Positions 1 to 6,879 of a DNA stretch of 19,856 nt are shown here, in pieces. This DNA comes from Thiotrichaceae bacterium. Its GTDB lineage: Bacteria; Pseudomonadota; Gammaproteobacteria; Thiotrichales; Thiotrichaceae. Numbering within the stretch: position 1 is the stretch's first letter; every line of letters begins with the position of its first letter. The DNA lies in NCBI GenBank assembly GCA_027008885.1, contig JALVDQ010000488.1, positions 1 to 19,856 on the forward strand, in the 5' to 3' direction. The notes under the pieces were generated by a model. The model was given only the letters and a program-made list of their open reading frames with translations, ran no database searches and was not told where the DNA came from. The position numbers were made by a program, and so were the translations under genes.

Positions 1-1050
1 AAAAATTCCACCTTGACAATACCTGTCATGATGAGTATGCCAAATGCCAGCTCAGGCTTGCAAAAACCTGCAAATGGATGGCCTGTGGTTATTTATCAGC
101 ATGGTATCACCCGGGCACGCACAGACATGCTTGTTTATGCAGACTCGCTTGCAAGTATTGGTTATGCCGTCATCGCAATAGATTTGCCTCTGCATGGCAT
201 TGATACAACAAATCCGTTTTATGGCGTTTTTCATGCCAGCAAAACACCCTTTGCGAATGACGTAGAACCTACTTTCGATCTGGATCTGCTGAATAATGAA
301 ACAGGGGCAGCCGGAGCTGATGGTGTTTCTGATGAATCGGGCAAGCATTTTATGAATCTTCGCAGTCTTCTCACATCGCGTGACAATATTCGTCAGGGGG
401 TATCAAACCTGCTGGTACTCAGGCGTTCACTCAAGGATATTCCTGATATAGATGCAAGCCAGGTCGGTTTTATTGCACACTCACTCGGCGGAATTGTTGG
501 CGTTCCCTATCTGGGGGTTGAGGATAAAACACTCCCAAGTTCACTGATTGCCACAGGCGCACCAATTAGCACCATCTTGAAAGACTCCGTTCCTTTTGGA
601 GTTGAAATAAAAAATGCGCTGGCGGCGGCAGGAGTCACTGGAGAGGCGTATGAGAAGTTTTTACTAGGCGCACAATTCGTGCTGGACTCTGCTGACCCAA
701 TCAACTATGCCATGGATGCTGGTGCAAAGCATCCAATTCATATGGTTGAGATCGTTGGCGATGGAAGCGCAGAGAATATCCCCGATCAGGTGGTATCCAA
801 CAGAACCACGGAAAGACTTGCGGCATTGATCGGTGCAACAAGCGCATCCGACACAGGAGCCAACACGGTTTCCAAAGGAAATGCGAGGATCGTCCGCTTT
901 ACCCAGGGAAATCATAGCTCAGTGCTTGATCCAAACAGGGGTGGTAATTATATGAATGTATTTAAGGAAATACATCGTCAACTTGCCAGCTTTCAGGCGA
1001 GTAAAGGCACACAGTTCCTGATTACGGATGGTAGTATTATTAAAAAATAA
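1..1050 (+). CDS. Extracellular lipase/phospholipase, VolA/Pla-1-like (3' part, 5' end outside window)
   Basis: The reading frame is open from base 1, so only the C-terminal 349 residues are visible; the TTG at 13 is an internal codon and not a convincing start. The visible part is an alpha/beta-hydrolase. The strand VVIYQHGITRAR probably carries the oxyanion-hole region, HSLGG is the nucleophile elbow with Ser161 of the visible part, and GNHSS near the C-terminus (His305 of the visible part) is the likely catalytic histidine. The overall pattern resembles the Pla-1/cef extracellular lipase family and the Vibrio lysophospholipase VolA, which are long secreted or lipid-anchored proteins, so several hundred N-terminal residues including the signal are probably missing. 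Family members release fatty acids from (lyso)phospholipids. It converges on purD, with a hairpin repeat between them. Hydrolase assignment is firm; the subfamily is from remembered similarity. Confidence 0.75.
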   Translation, partial: KNSTLTIPVMMSMPNASSGLQKPANGWPVVIYQHGITRARTDMLVYADSLASIGYAVIAIDLPLHGIDTTNPFYGVFHASKTPFANDVEPTFDLDLLNNETGAAGADGVSDESGKHFMNLRSLLTSRDNIRQGVSNLLVLRRSLKDIPDIDASQVGFIAHSLGGIVGVPYLGVEDKTLPSSLIATGAPISTILKDSVPFGVEIKNALAAAGVTGEAYEKFLLGAQFVLDSADPINYAMDAGAKHPIHMVEIVGDGSAENIPDQVVSNRTTERLAALIGATSASDTGANTVSKGNARIVRFTQGNHSSVLDPNRGGNYMNVFKEIHRQLASFQASKGTQFLITDGSIIKK

Positions 1051-1078
1051 AGGGTAGTGTTGAAAGCTGTGTTTTGCA

Positions 1079-1107
1079 GGTCGGGTTAGCCTGAGCGTAA
1101 CCCGACC
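1079..1107. repeat. Family A hairpin repeat, copy 1
   Basis: This is a perfect 10-bp inverted repeat, GGTCGGGTTA and TAACCCGACC, around a 9-base loop, lying between the convergent ends of the lipase gene and purD. The same core recurs at 2583-2609 (one mismatch) and 12561-12589. Neither side carries a clear T-tract, so it is not a classical intrinsic terminator, although it could still slow convergent transcription. Confidence 0.8.
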
Positions 1108-1119
1108 GAATCAATACGA

Positions 1120-2415
1120 TTATCTGTTTTCTCCACCTTCTCTAAGAATAGCGCGATAACCGATATCTGTCCGGTAATAGGCATCCTCCCAGGAGATTTT
1201 TTCTACTGTCTGGTAGGCTATTTTCTGCGCTTCTGTGACATCTTTACCCATGCCCACAGCGCATAGCACTCTTCCGCCATTGCTGACCAGCTCACCTTTC
1301 TGGTTAAGTGCCGTACCCGCATGAAATACCTTGCTATTTTGTGTTTCTTCAGGAATGCCAGTGATCACTGTGCCTTTTTTATAGGCTTCCGGATAACCTT
1401 TTGCCGCCATAACGACGCCAAGCGACGAGCGTTCATCCCATTCCAGACTATATTCATCAAGCCTGCCCTGCAAGGCAGCTTGCAGAAGCTCCACAAGATC
1501 AGATTTCAGGCGCATCATAACAGGCTGTGTTTCAGGATCACCAAAGCGCACATTATATTCAAGCACTTTGGGATTTCCGTCTGCATCAATCATCACACCA
1601 GCATACAGAAAACCAGTGAATGGATAACCTTCAGCCGCCATGCCCTTGATGGTCGGCTCGATAACATCGCGCATTATTTTGTGGCTGATTTCAGGTGTCA
1701 CCACCGGAGCTGGTGAATACGCCCCCATACCACCCGTATTTGGACCACGATCGCCATTATCCCTCGCCTTATGGTCTTGTGAAGTCGCCATTGGCAGGTA
1801 GTTTTTGCCATCCGCTATAACGATAATGCTTGCCTCTTCTCCCTCAAGAAATTCCTCGATCACCACACGATGCCCTGCTTCACCAAAGGTATTTCCCGCG
1901 AGCATGTCTTTCACAGCAGAAATTGCCTGTGCTTCGGTTTCTGCCAGAATCACGCCTTTACCTGCTGCCAGACCATCTGCCTTGACAACAATCGGCGCCC
2001 CCTGCTTTTTGATATACGAAATAGCCTCATCCACATCTGTAAAATTGGCATAAGCCGCCGTTGGAATCTGATGCCGTGCAAAGAAATCTTTTGAGAACGC
2101 CTTGGAGCCTTCCAGTTGTGCCGCGCCCTTGACTGGTCCAAAACACGCCAGACCCGCGTCAGTAAATAAATCCACAATACCTTCCACCAGCGGTGCCTCA
2201 GGTCCTATTACGGTCAAGTCAATTTGCTGCGTTTTGGCATAGTCAAGCAAGCCCTGAATATCTTCGGCCTTGATCTCAATATTTTCAATCCCTTCTTCCA
2301 TCGCGGTGCCAGCATTGCCGGGCGCAACAATGACCTTCTCCACCTGGGGAGACTGCCTGATTTTCCACGCCAAAGCATGCTCTCGACCACCACTACCAAC
2401 TAATAATACTTTCAT
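1120..2415 (-). CDS. purD: Phosphoribosylamine-glycine ligase (GAR synthetase)
   Basis: PurD joins glycine to 5-phosphoribosylamine using ATP, the second step of de novo purine synthesis, in the cytosol. The 431-residue product has the family's normal length. The N-terminal GSGGREHA loop (residues 7-14), the GPEAPLVEG segment, the ATP-grasp lysine region VVKADGLAAGKGV, the DHKARDNGDRGPNTGGMGA motif and the metal/ATP-binding segment EYNVRFGDPETQ are all present. The frame stays open 8 codons further upstream, but the ATG at 2415 starts directly with MKVLLVGSGG as in the family and has AGGA at proper spacing, so I chose it. In many gammaproteobacteria purD follows purH; here it stands alone, with its own promoter-like sequence at 2461-2489. 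Confidence 0.97.
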   Translation of the reverse strand: MKVLLVGSGGREHALAWKIRQSPQVEKVIVAPGNAGTAMEEGIENIEIKAEDIQGLLDYAKTQQIDLTVIGPEAPLVEGIVDLFTDAGLACFGPVKGAAQLEGSKAFSKDFFARHQIPTAAYANFTDVDEAISYIKKQGAPIVVKADGLAAGKGVILAETEAQAISAVKDMLAGNTFGEAGHRVVIEEFLEGEEASIIVIADGKNYLPMATSQDHKARDNGDRGPNTGGMGAYSPAPVVTPEISHKIMRDVIEPTIKGMAAEGYPFTGFLYAGVMIDADGNPKVLEYNVRFGDPETQPVMMRLKSDLVELLQAALQGRLDEYSLEWDERSSLGVVMAAKGYPEAYKKGTVITGIPEETQNSKVFHAGTALNQKGELVSNGGRVLCAVGMGKDVTEAQKIAYQTVEKISWEDAYYRTDIGYRAILREGGENR

Positions 2416-2460
2416 CGCTGTCCTGCTCTTTAGAATCAAATTAGAATTAAAACCGAATCA

Positions 2461-2489
2461 AGTATAAACCTTAAGAATCTGTCTGAAAA
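2461..2489 (-). promoter_or_regulatory. Putative sigma-70 promoter of purD
   Basis: Read on the minus strand, TTTTCA (2484-2489) and TATACT (2461-2466) are separated by 17 bp. The -10 matches five of six consensus bases and the -35 four of six. Transcription would begin near 2453, giving a leader of about 40 nt before the purD ATG. No PurR-like operator was recognised. Confidence 0.4.
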
Positions 2490-2522
2490 TAGTGCGCCTG
2501 TTGCGGAAAAGCTGACAAGAAA

Positions 2523-2574
2523 GCACAAAAAGTATAAAAAAGGGGGGGATGGGTTGTCAGAAGACAGAAGACTG
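2523..2574 (+). repeat. Family C G-run repeat, copy 1
   Basis: An A-rich stretch runs into seven Gs, then GATGGGT and a CAGAAGACAGAAGACTG tail. The same order of blocks occurs at 2657-2687 (truncated), 12787-12830 and 18389-18450, and reversed at 16852-16905. All copies are intergenic and no reading frame crosses them, so they look like dispersed non-coding repeats. Their boundaries are approximate. Confidence 0.75.
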
Positions 2575-2577
2575 TTC

Positions 2578-2656
2578 CGTAGGTCGGCTTAGCCCAAGCG
2601 TAACCCGACAAGATCGTGGCACTATGTTGGATTACGCTACGCTAATCCAAGCTACG
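2578..2656. repeat. Family A double-hairpin repeat, copy 2
   Basis: Two hairpins sit in tandem. The first pairs GTCGGcTTA with TAAcCCGAC (one C/C mismatch), and the second pairs TTGGATTA with TAATCCAA around CGCTACGC. The whole is bracketed by CGTAG (2578-2582) and CTACG (2652-2656), so it may fold as one cruciform or RNA clover. The linker GTGGCACTA with the following GGATT-CGCTAC block is shared with the copy near 12561. It is sandwiched between two family C copies. Confidence 0.8.
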
Positions 2657-2687
2657 CAAAAATATGTAAAAAACAGGGGGGATGGGT
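2657..2687 (+). repeat. Family C G-run repeat, copy 2 (truncated)
   Basis: The AAAAATATGTAAAAAACA lead, the run of six Gs and GATGGGT are present, but the GAAGACAG tail seen in other copies is missing. It abuts the family A copy directly and lies just past the yjbQ stop codon. Confidence 0.65.
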
Positions 2688-2705
2688 ATTACATTTGCTT
2701 TGCTT

Positions 2706-3131
2706 CTAGCCTGTTTCACCGCACAGGGTCACAAGCAGACGGCGTGCGCCTCCACGATTTCGATGTTCACAGAGATAAATGCCTTGCCAGGTTCCCATGT
2801 TTAGTCTTCCCCCGGTTATGGGTATATTCAGGCTGCTGCCCAGAATACTTGATTTTATATGGGCTGGCATGTCATCACTGCCTTCAAGTGTGTGTTTGTA
2901 ATAGGGTTCATTCTCTGCCACGGCGCGATTGAAATGACTTTCAAAATCAAGGCGTACAGTAGGGTCGGCATTTTCATTAATGGTAAGTGACGCAGAAGTA
3001 TGCTTGATAAAAAAATTTGCCATGCCGATACTGAAATCCTTTAATTCCGGCAGCTGATGAAGAATTTCAGCGGTAACGAGATGAAAGCCACGCGATTTTG
3101 CGCCAAGCTGTATTTCTTTTTGTATCCACAT
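2706..3131 (-). CDS. yjbQ: YjbQ / UPF0047 family protein
   Basis: The 141-residue product spans the whole UPF0047 (TIGR00149) domain at its usual length. It shows the family signature HTSASLTINENADP in the middle, then DDMPAHIKSS, and GTWQGIYLCEHRN near the C-terminus; conserved histidines of these motifs are probably a metal or active site. E. coli YjbQ has been reported to have a side thiamine-phosphate synthase activity, and its true role is unsettled. The ATG is strongly supported by AGGAGG eight bases upstream. It lies 48 bp downstream of pdxB on the same strand and is probably co-transcribed, although a TATAAT in that gap leaves room for a separate promoter. The family call is certain; the function is not. 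Confidence 0.93.
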   Translation of the reverse strand: MWIQKEIQLGAKSRGFHLVTAEILHQLPELKDFSIGMANFFIKHTSASLTINENADPTVRLDFESHFNRAVAENEPYYKHTLEGSDDMPAHIKSSILGSSLNIPITGGRLNMGTWQGIYLCEHRNRGGARRLLVTLCGETG

Positions 3132-3179
3132 GATTTATACCTCCTGTGTTAAATCCGAATCCACATTATATTGACGGGT

Positions 3180-4259
3180 TCAGGTTAAATAACTAAATTC
3201 CCTGCGTGGTGGATAGTTTTTGCGTAATGAATCAAAATATTTTCCATCTCTCAGGTTTTGATCATTAAGTATCTTCTTTAAGTTATCACTATCTGCACTG
3301 ATATTGTAGGCATTCAGGACTTCCTGCTGTATTTTTCCGGTCTGTCTGAGCTTTTTGATGTCCAGATGCAGGCGGGGGTTGTCTTTAAAGTCTATCTGGC
3401 TTGCTGACCAGGCGGGCTTTTCTCCCAGAAAATCACAGACGGACTGATAGATCATTTCAGTGCCACGAATTTTGGCATCTATGCTGTAGCCTGCAATATG
3501 TGGCGTGCCGATCAGTGTGTGTTTTAACATTTGCGGATTAATTTGTGGCTCGTTTTCCCAGACATCAAGAATCAGCGCCAGATCATTCGTGTTCTGCATA
3601 CGTTGTAGTAGCGCAGGTTCTTCAATGACTTCTCCTCTTGAAGCATTTATAAAGAGTGTTTGCGGCTTGAGCTGGCTGATTCTTTGGCTGTTAAGCAGAC
3701 GATAGGTGGGGTGCTTGCCATCCTGGGATAAAGGCGTGTGCAGGGTGACAATATCGCACTCAAGTGCTGCCTCTATGCCGGAAAATTGATACTTGTGTGG
3801 TTCTGATTCTTCCAGAGGCGGGTCGTTGACGATACATTTCATACCAGCATCTTCACACAGTTGTTTCACTCTTGAGCCGACATTGCCGCAACCAATAATG
3901 CCGATACTTAAATCAGATAGTGTTTTTTTGTGTTTTTGTGACCACAGACAGATTCCGCCAAGAACATATTCTGCTGCCGAAATCGCGTTGCTCCCTGGTG
4001 CTCGAGCAAAACCAATGTTATGTGTGGCGAGGTAATCAAGATCAATGTGATTGAAACCGGCGGTGGCGGAGGCAACAAACTTTACCGGAGTATCATGCAG
4101 CAGGGCTTTATTGACCTTGCTTACGGAACGAACCAGCAAAATATCTGTCTCTGTTAAATCTGCCTGAATTAAATTTCGCCCGTTTTTGGTTTGCACATCG
4201 CCCAGTGTTTTAAATGCTTCTTTAACATAGGGGATGTTTTCATCGGCAGTTATCTTCAT
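3180..4259 (-). CDS. pdxB: 4-phosphoerythronate dehydrogenase
   Basis: PdxB oxidises 4-phospho-D-erythronate to 2-oxo-3-hydroxy-4-phosphobutanoate in the DXP-dependent pyridoxal-phosphate pathway, a branch typical of gammaproteobacteria. The 359-residue protein (E. coli about 378) begins with the family's MKITADENIPY. It carries the NAD-binding GIIGCGNVGS turn near residues 118-127, the catalytic arginine in NASRGEVIEE, the catalytic glutamate in DVWENEP and the histidine in TPHIAGYS. The C-terminal PdxB-specific dimerisation domain ends with the characteristic YFDSLRKNYPPRREF. AGGA lies about nine bases before the ATG. It diverges from gspD across a 227-bp gap and leads into yjbQ. The C-terminal match separates it from SerA and other 2-hydroxyacid dehydrogenases. 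Confidence 0.96.
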   Translation of the reverse strand: MKITADENIPYVKEAFKTLGDVQTKNGRNLIQADLTETDILLVRSVSKVNKALLHDTPVKFVASATAGFNHIDLDYLATHNIGFARAPGSNAISAAEYVLGGICLWSQKHKKTLSDLSIGIIGCGNVGSRVKQLCEDAGMKCIVNDPPLEESEPHKYQFSGIEAALECDIVTLHTPLSQDGKHPTYRLLNSQRISQLKPQTLFINASRGEVIEEPALLQRMQNTNDLALILDVWENEPQINPQMLKHTLIGTPHIAGYSIDAKIRGTEMIYQSVCDFLGEKPAWSASQIDFKDNPRLHLDIKKLRQTGKIQQEVLNAYNISADSDNLKKILNDQNLRDGKYFDSLRKNYPPRREFSYLT

Positions 4260-4341
4260 TTACTTGATCCTGTGCATATAAATAATAGGTATTAAGGTTT
4301 GTCTGTTAATCTGAGATTCAAGTGCTATCTGTATTATGCGC

Positions 4342-4359
4342 TATTAGCGTATATTAGCG
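4342..4359. promoter_or_regulatory. Direct repeat in the pdxB-gspD divergent region, possible operator
   Basis: TATTAGCG occurs twice, at 4342-4349 and 4352-4359, exactly 10 bp apart, so on the same face of the helix. The first copy also forms CGCTA-T-TAGCG with the bases before it. It lies about 80 bp upstream of pdxB and 130 bp upstream of gspD. No convincing -35/-10 pair was found nearby, so a regulatory role is a guess. Confidence 0.25.
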
Positions 4360-4486
4360 ATAGATGCTAGAATCCGCAGCATGCACCAAACTGGGAGCAT
4401 ACGGGGAAATTTATTTTTAATAAAAACTTATCTGCTTTTCCAAGTATTTGATTATCTTCTATTAATAGTTTTTTACGAGTAACGAA

Positions 4487-6862
4487 ATGATTTTATTGGC
4501 AATTCCTGCTAGAAGTCTTGCAAGTGTTTGTGTGAATACACCAAGAATCTGCAAAAAAATAACTGGTGTAATTTTAACCACTTTGATTATCGGTTTTTCC
4601 TCTTGCGTCATTGCAGAAGATTCTGCACAGATAAATTTGAGGGATGTAGAGATCCCTACGTTAATTGAGACGGTATCAAGAATTACAGGTAAAAGCTTTG
4701 TGGTTGATCCCCGTGTTAAAGGACGGGTTACTGTAATAACCAGCAGCGATATTAGTCCTGATGAGCTTTATGAGACCTTTCTGTCTATTTTGCAGGTTCA
4801 TGGTTTCTCTGCGGTGCCATCCGGTGCCAACCTGATTAAAATTGTCCCTTCCAACCAGGCAAAACAGCAGCCTGTTCCGGTTATTGGCGAGAAAGAAGAA
4901 AAAGTCTCGGAAAGAAGAGTTGTATCAAAAAAGCACAGAAATAAAAGAGGTAAAAAATACGTAAAAAAATACCAAAAACCACAGAAAAAACGTAGTGCTG
5001 ATGAACTAATCACCCGCGTTATTCGTGTTGAGCATGTACCAGCAGCCATGCTGGTTCCTATTTTGCGTCCGCTTGTTCCCAGCACTGGGCAGTTACAGGC
5101 TTATGGACCGAGTAACACTATTGTTATTACTGACCGTTCTGCGAATATTAATCGCCTGATTAAAATCATCAAACGCATGGATCGCGCTGATGATGAAGAG
5201 CTGGAGGTGGTTCCTCTAAAGTATGCATCAGCAAAAGAGTTGGCACAGACTATAACGATTTTACAGCGTTCTTCGATTAAAGGAGCAGCATCAAAAAACA
5301 GAATAGCGGCTGATGTTAGAACCAACAGCCTGCTCTTGAGTGGTGATAAATCTTCGCGTCAGCAAGTTCGCAAAATTATTAGAAAACTGGATACTTATAA
5401 AAAAACGGAAGAAAAAACCAAAGTCATTTACTTGCGTTATGCCAAGGCAACTGATTTGGTAAAAGTTTTAACCGGCTTTTCCAAAACACAAAAAACAACC
5501 AAGGCAACCAAAAAAGGTGCGGCTGGCACCCAAAAAGCAGATATTGATATTCAGGCGGATGATGCAACCAATTCACTAATTATTACGGCTGAGCCAGATA
5601 TTCAGAAAAACCTTGCAAAAGTCATAAGAAAGCTCGATGTGCGCCGGGCGCAGGTTCTGGTAGAAGCGATTATTGCAGAGGTTTCTGCTGATCTTTCCAA
5701 AAATCTGGGGATACAACTGGGTACGGGTGTGGCTGATGGTGGCAATAATGTGGGCTTTGGAATAATTTCAACTTTTTCCAGTGCTGGTGCTTCAATTTCC
5801 TCAACTGGAAAACCCATACCTGCAAAAGATGGCGCAACCTTTGGATTCGCCCTGGGTCACCACGGAAATATAAATTTTGGCTTGTTAATGAACGCTCTGG
5901 CTGGCGACGCGGCAACCAATATTCTGTCAACACCTACATTAATCGCACTTGATAATGAAGAAGCCAAGATCGTTGTGGGTAAAAATGTTCCGTTTTTAAC
6001 AGGTCAATACACAAATACGGGGAGTGGCAGCACTGCGCCATCAAATCCTTTTCAAACAATCGAACGTAAAGATGTGGGTATAACGCTTAAAATAAAGCCA
6101 CAAATCAACGATGGTAGCAGTATCCGCCTTGATATTGAGCAGGAAATCTCCAGTCTTTCAGCCTCAGATGTCAGCACCACGGATGTGGTTACCAACAAAC
6201 GCACCATAAATACCAGTGTCATGGTAGAAGATGGTCAGGTGCTTGTTTTGGGTGGCTTGATTGAAGACACCTACACGGATACGCAACAGAAAGTCCCCTT
6301 ATTGGGTGATTTGCCCGTAATTGGTCGAGCCTTCAGAAACAACAAGACCATCAAAAAGAAACAAAACCTGATGGTTTTTATTCATCCGGTTATTATGCGT
6401 GATGTATTAAGTGGTGATGAATACACCCGTCAAAAATACAACAAGTTAAAATATGCCCAATCTGCTTCAAATATTGCAAACCGGGGACTGCTAAAAAGCG
6501 GGGCTTCTGTCTTTCCTGAGAATATAAGACGTGATCTGGTCAGAAAGCTGACGCCCGCACAGAAAAAGCAAATTATTATTCGTGAGCAACAACAGCGTGT
6601 TCTGGCGCACCAGCGCAAAATCAGACAAGCCAGGCTGGAGCAACAAAGAGCCAGCAGAATGGCTCAACAACGACGTGCAGCAGGTATTCAGGCGCGCACC
6701 AGACGACCTCTTGCAAATAATAACAGGGCTGCTACGGCACAACGCATTAATTCAATCAAGGCGATGCCACAGCGTTTAAGAAATGTTGTGCCACGCACCA
6801 AGTCCCGAAAGCCCGTAAACAATCGTTTTGGCGATGTATTTGATATGGATACCAACAGGTAG
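4487..6862 (+). CDS. gspD: Type II secretion system secretin GspD
   Basis: GspD forms the outer-membrane channel of the type II secretion system. A hydrophobic signal segment (about residues 26-42, likely cleaved after VIA) is preceded by an unusually long 25-residue N-region. An N0 domain (about 47-125), N1 (about 172-238) and two further N-type repeats (N2/N3, about 240-385) follow. The secretin core runs to about residue 639 and contains NILSTPTLIALDNEEA, VPFLTGQ, DVGITLKIKPQIN, VLGGLIEDT and VPLLGDLPVIGRAFR. Two features are odd: a Lys/Arg-rich insert between N0 and N1 (residues 135-171, with 15 K/R among residues 143-169) and a 150-residue Arg/Gln-rich C-terminal tail. At 791 residues it is longer than most GspD. 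The ribosome site is weak. gspE follows after 17 bp; no gspC precedes it. Confidence 0.95.
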   Translation: MILLAIPARSLASVCVNTPRICKKITGVILTTLIIGFSSCVIAEDSAQINLRDVEIPTLIETVSRITGKSFVVDPRVKGRVTVITSSDISPDELYETFLSILQVHGFSAVPSGANLIKIVPSNQAKQQPVPVIGEKEEKVSERRVVSKKHRNKRGKKYVKKYQKPQKKRSADELITRVIRVEHVPAAMLVPILRPLVPSTGQLQAYGPSNTIVITDRSANINRLIKIIKRMDRADDEELEVVPLKYASAKELAQTITILQRSSIKGAASKNRIAADVRTNSLLLSGDKSSRQQVRKIIRKLDTYKKTEEKTKVIYLRYAKATDLVKVLTGFSKTQKTTKATKKGAAGTQKADIDIQADDATNSLIITAEPDIQKNLAKVIRKLDVRRAQVLVEAIIAEVSADLSKNLGIQLGTGVADGGNNVGFGIISTFSSAGASISSTGKPIPAKDGATFGFALGHHGNINFGLLMNALAGDAATNILSTPTLIALDNEEAKIVVGKNVPFLTGQYTNTGSGSTAPSNPFQTIERKDVGITLKIKPQINDGSSIRLDIEQEISSLSASDVSTTDVVTNKRTINTSVMVEDGQVLVLGGLIEDTYTDTQQKVPLLGDLPVIGRAFRNNKTIKKKQNLMVFIHPVIMRDVLSGDEYTRQKYNKLKYAQSASNIANRGLLKSGASVFPENIRRDLVRKLTPAQKKQIIIREQQQRVLAHQRKIRQARLEQQRASRMAQQRRAAGIQARTRRPLANNNRAATAQRINSIKAMPQRLRNVVPRTKSRKPVNNRFGDVFDMDTNR

Positions 6863-6879
6863 TTTTCACCGATAATGAT

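Noticed and set aside
1079..1107. Family A hairpin as a bidirectional terminator for the lipase gene and purD
   Set aside because: The stem is strong, but no T-tract follows on either strand, and the same hairpin occurs elsewhere as part of a repeat, so I list it only as a repeat.
2539..2548. G-run in family C as a phase-variation tract
   Set aside because: Homopolymer G runs are typical of phase variation, but none of the five copies lies in a reading frame or at promoter spacing from a start codon.
2549..2932. 127-codon plus-strand open frame
   Set aside because: It runs through family A and C repeats and antisense through yjbQ, has no family resemblance and no ribosome site; the minus-strand YjbQ reading is unambiguous.
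3149..3160. TATAAT between pdxB and yjbQ as a separate yjbQ promoter
   Set aside because: The hexamer is perfect, but no acceptable -35 lies 16-18 bp upstream, so I did not list it as a promoter.
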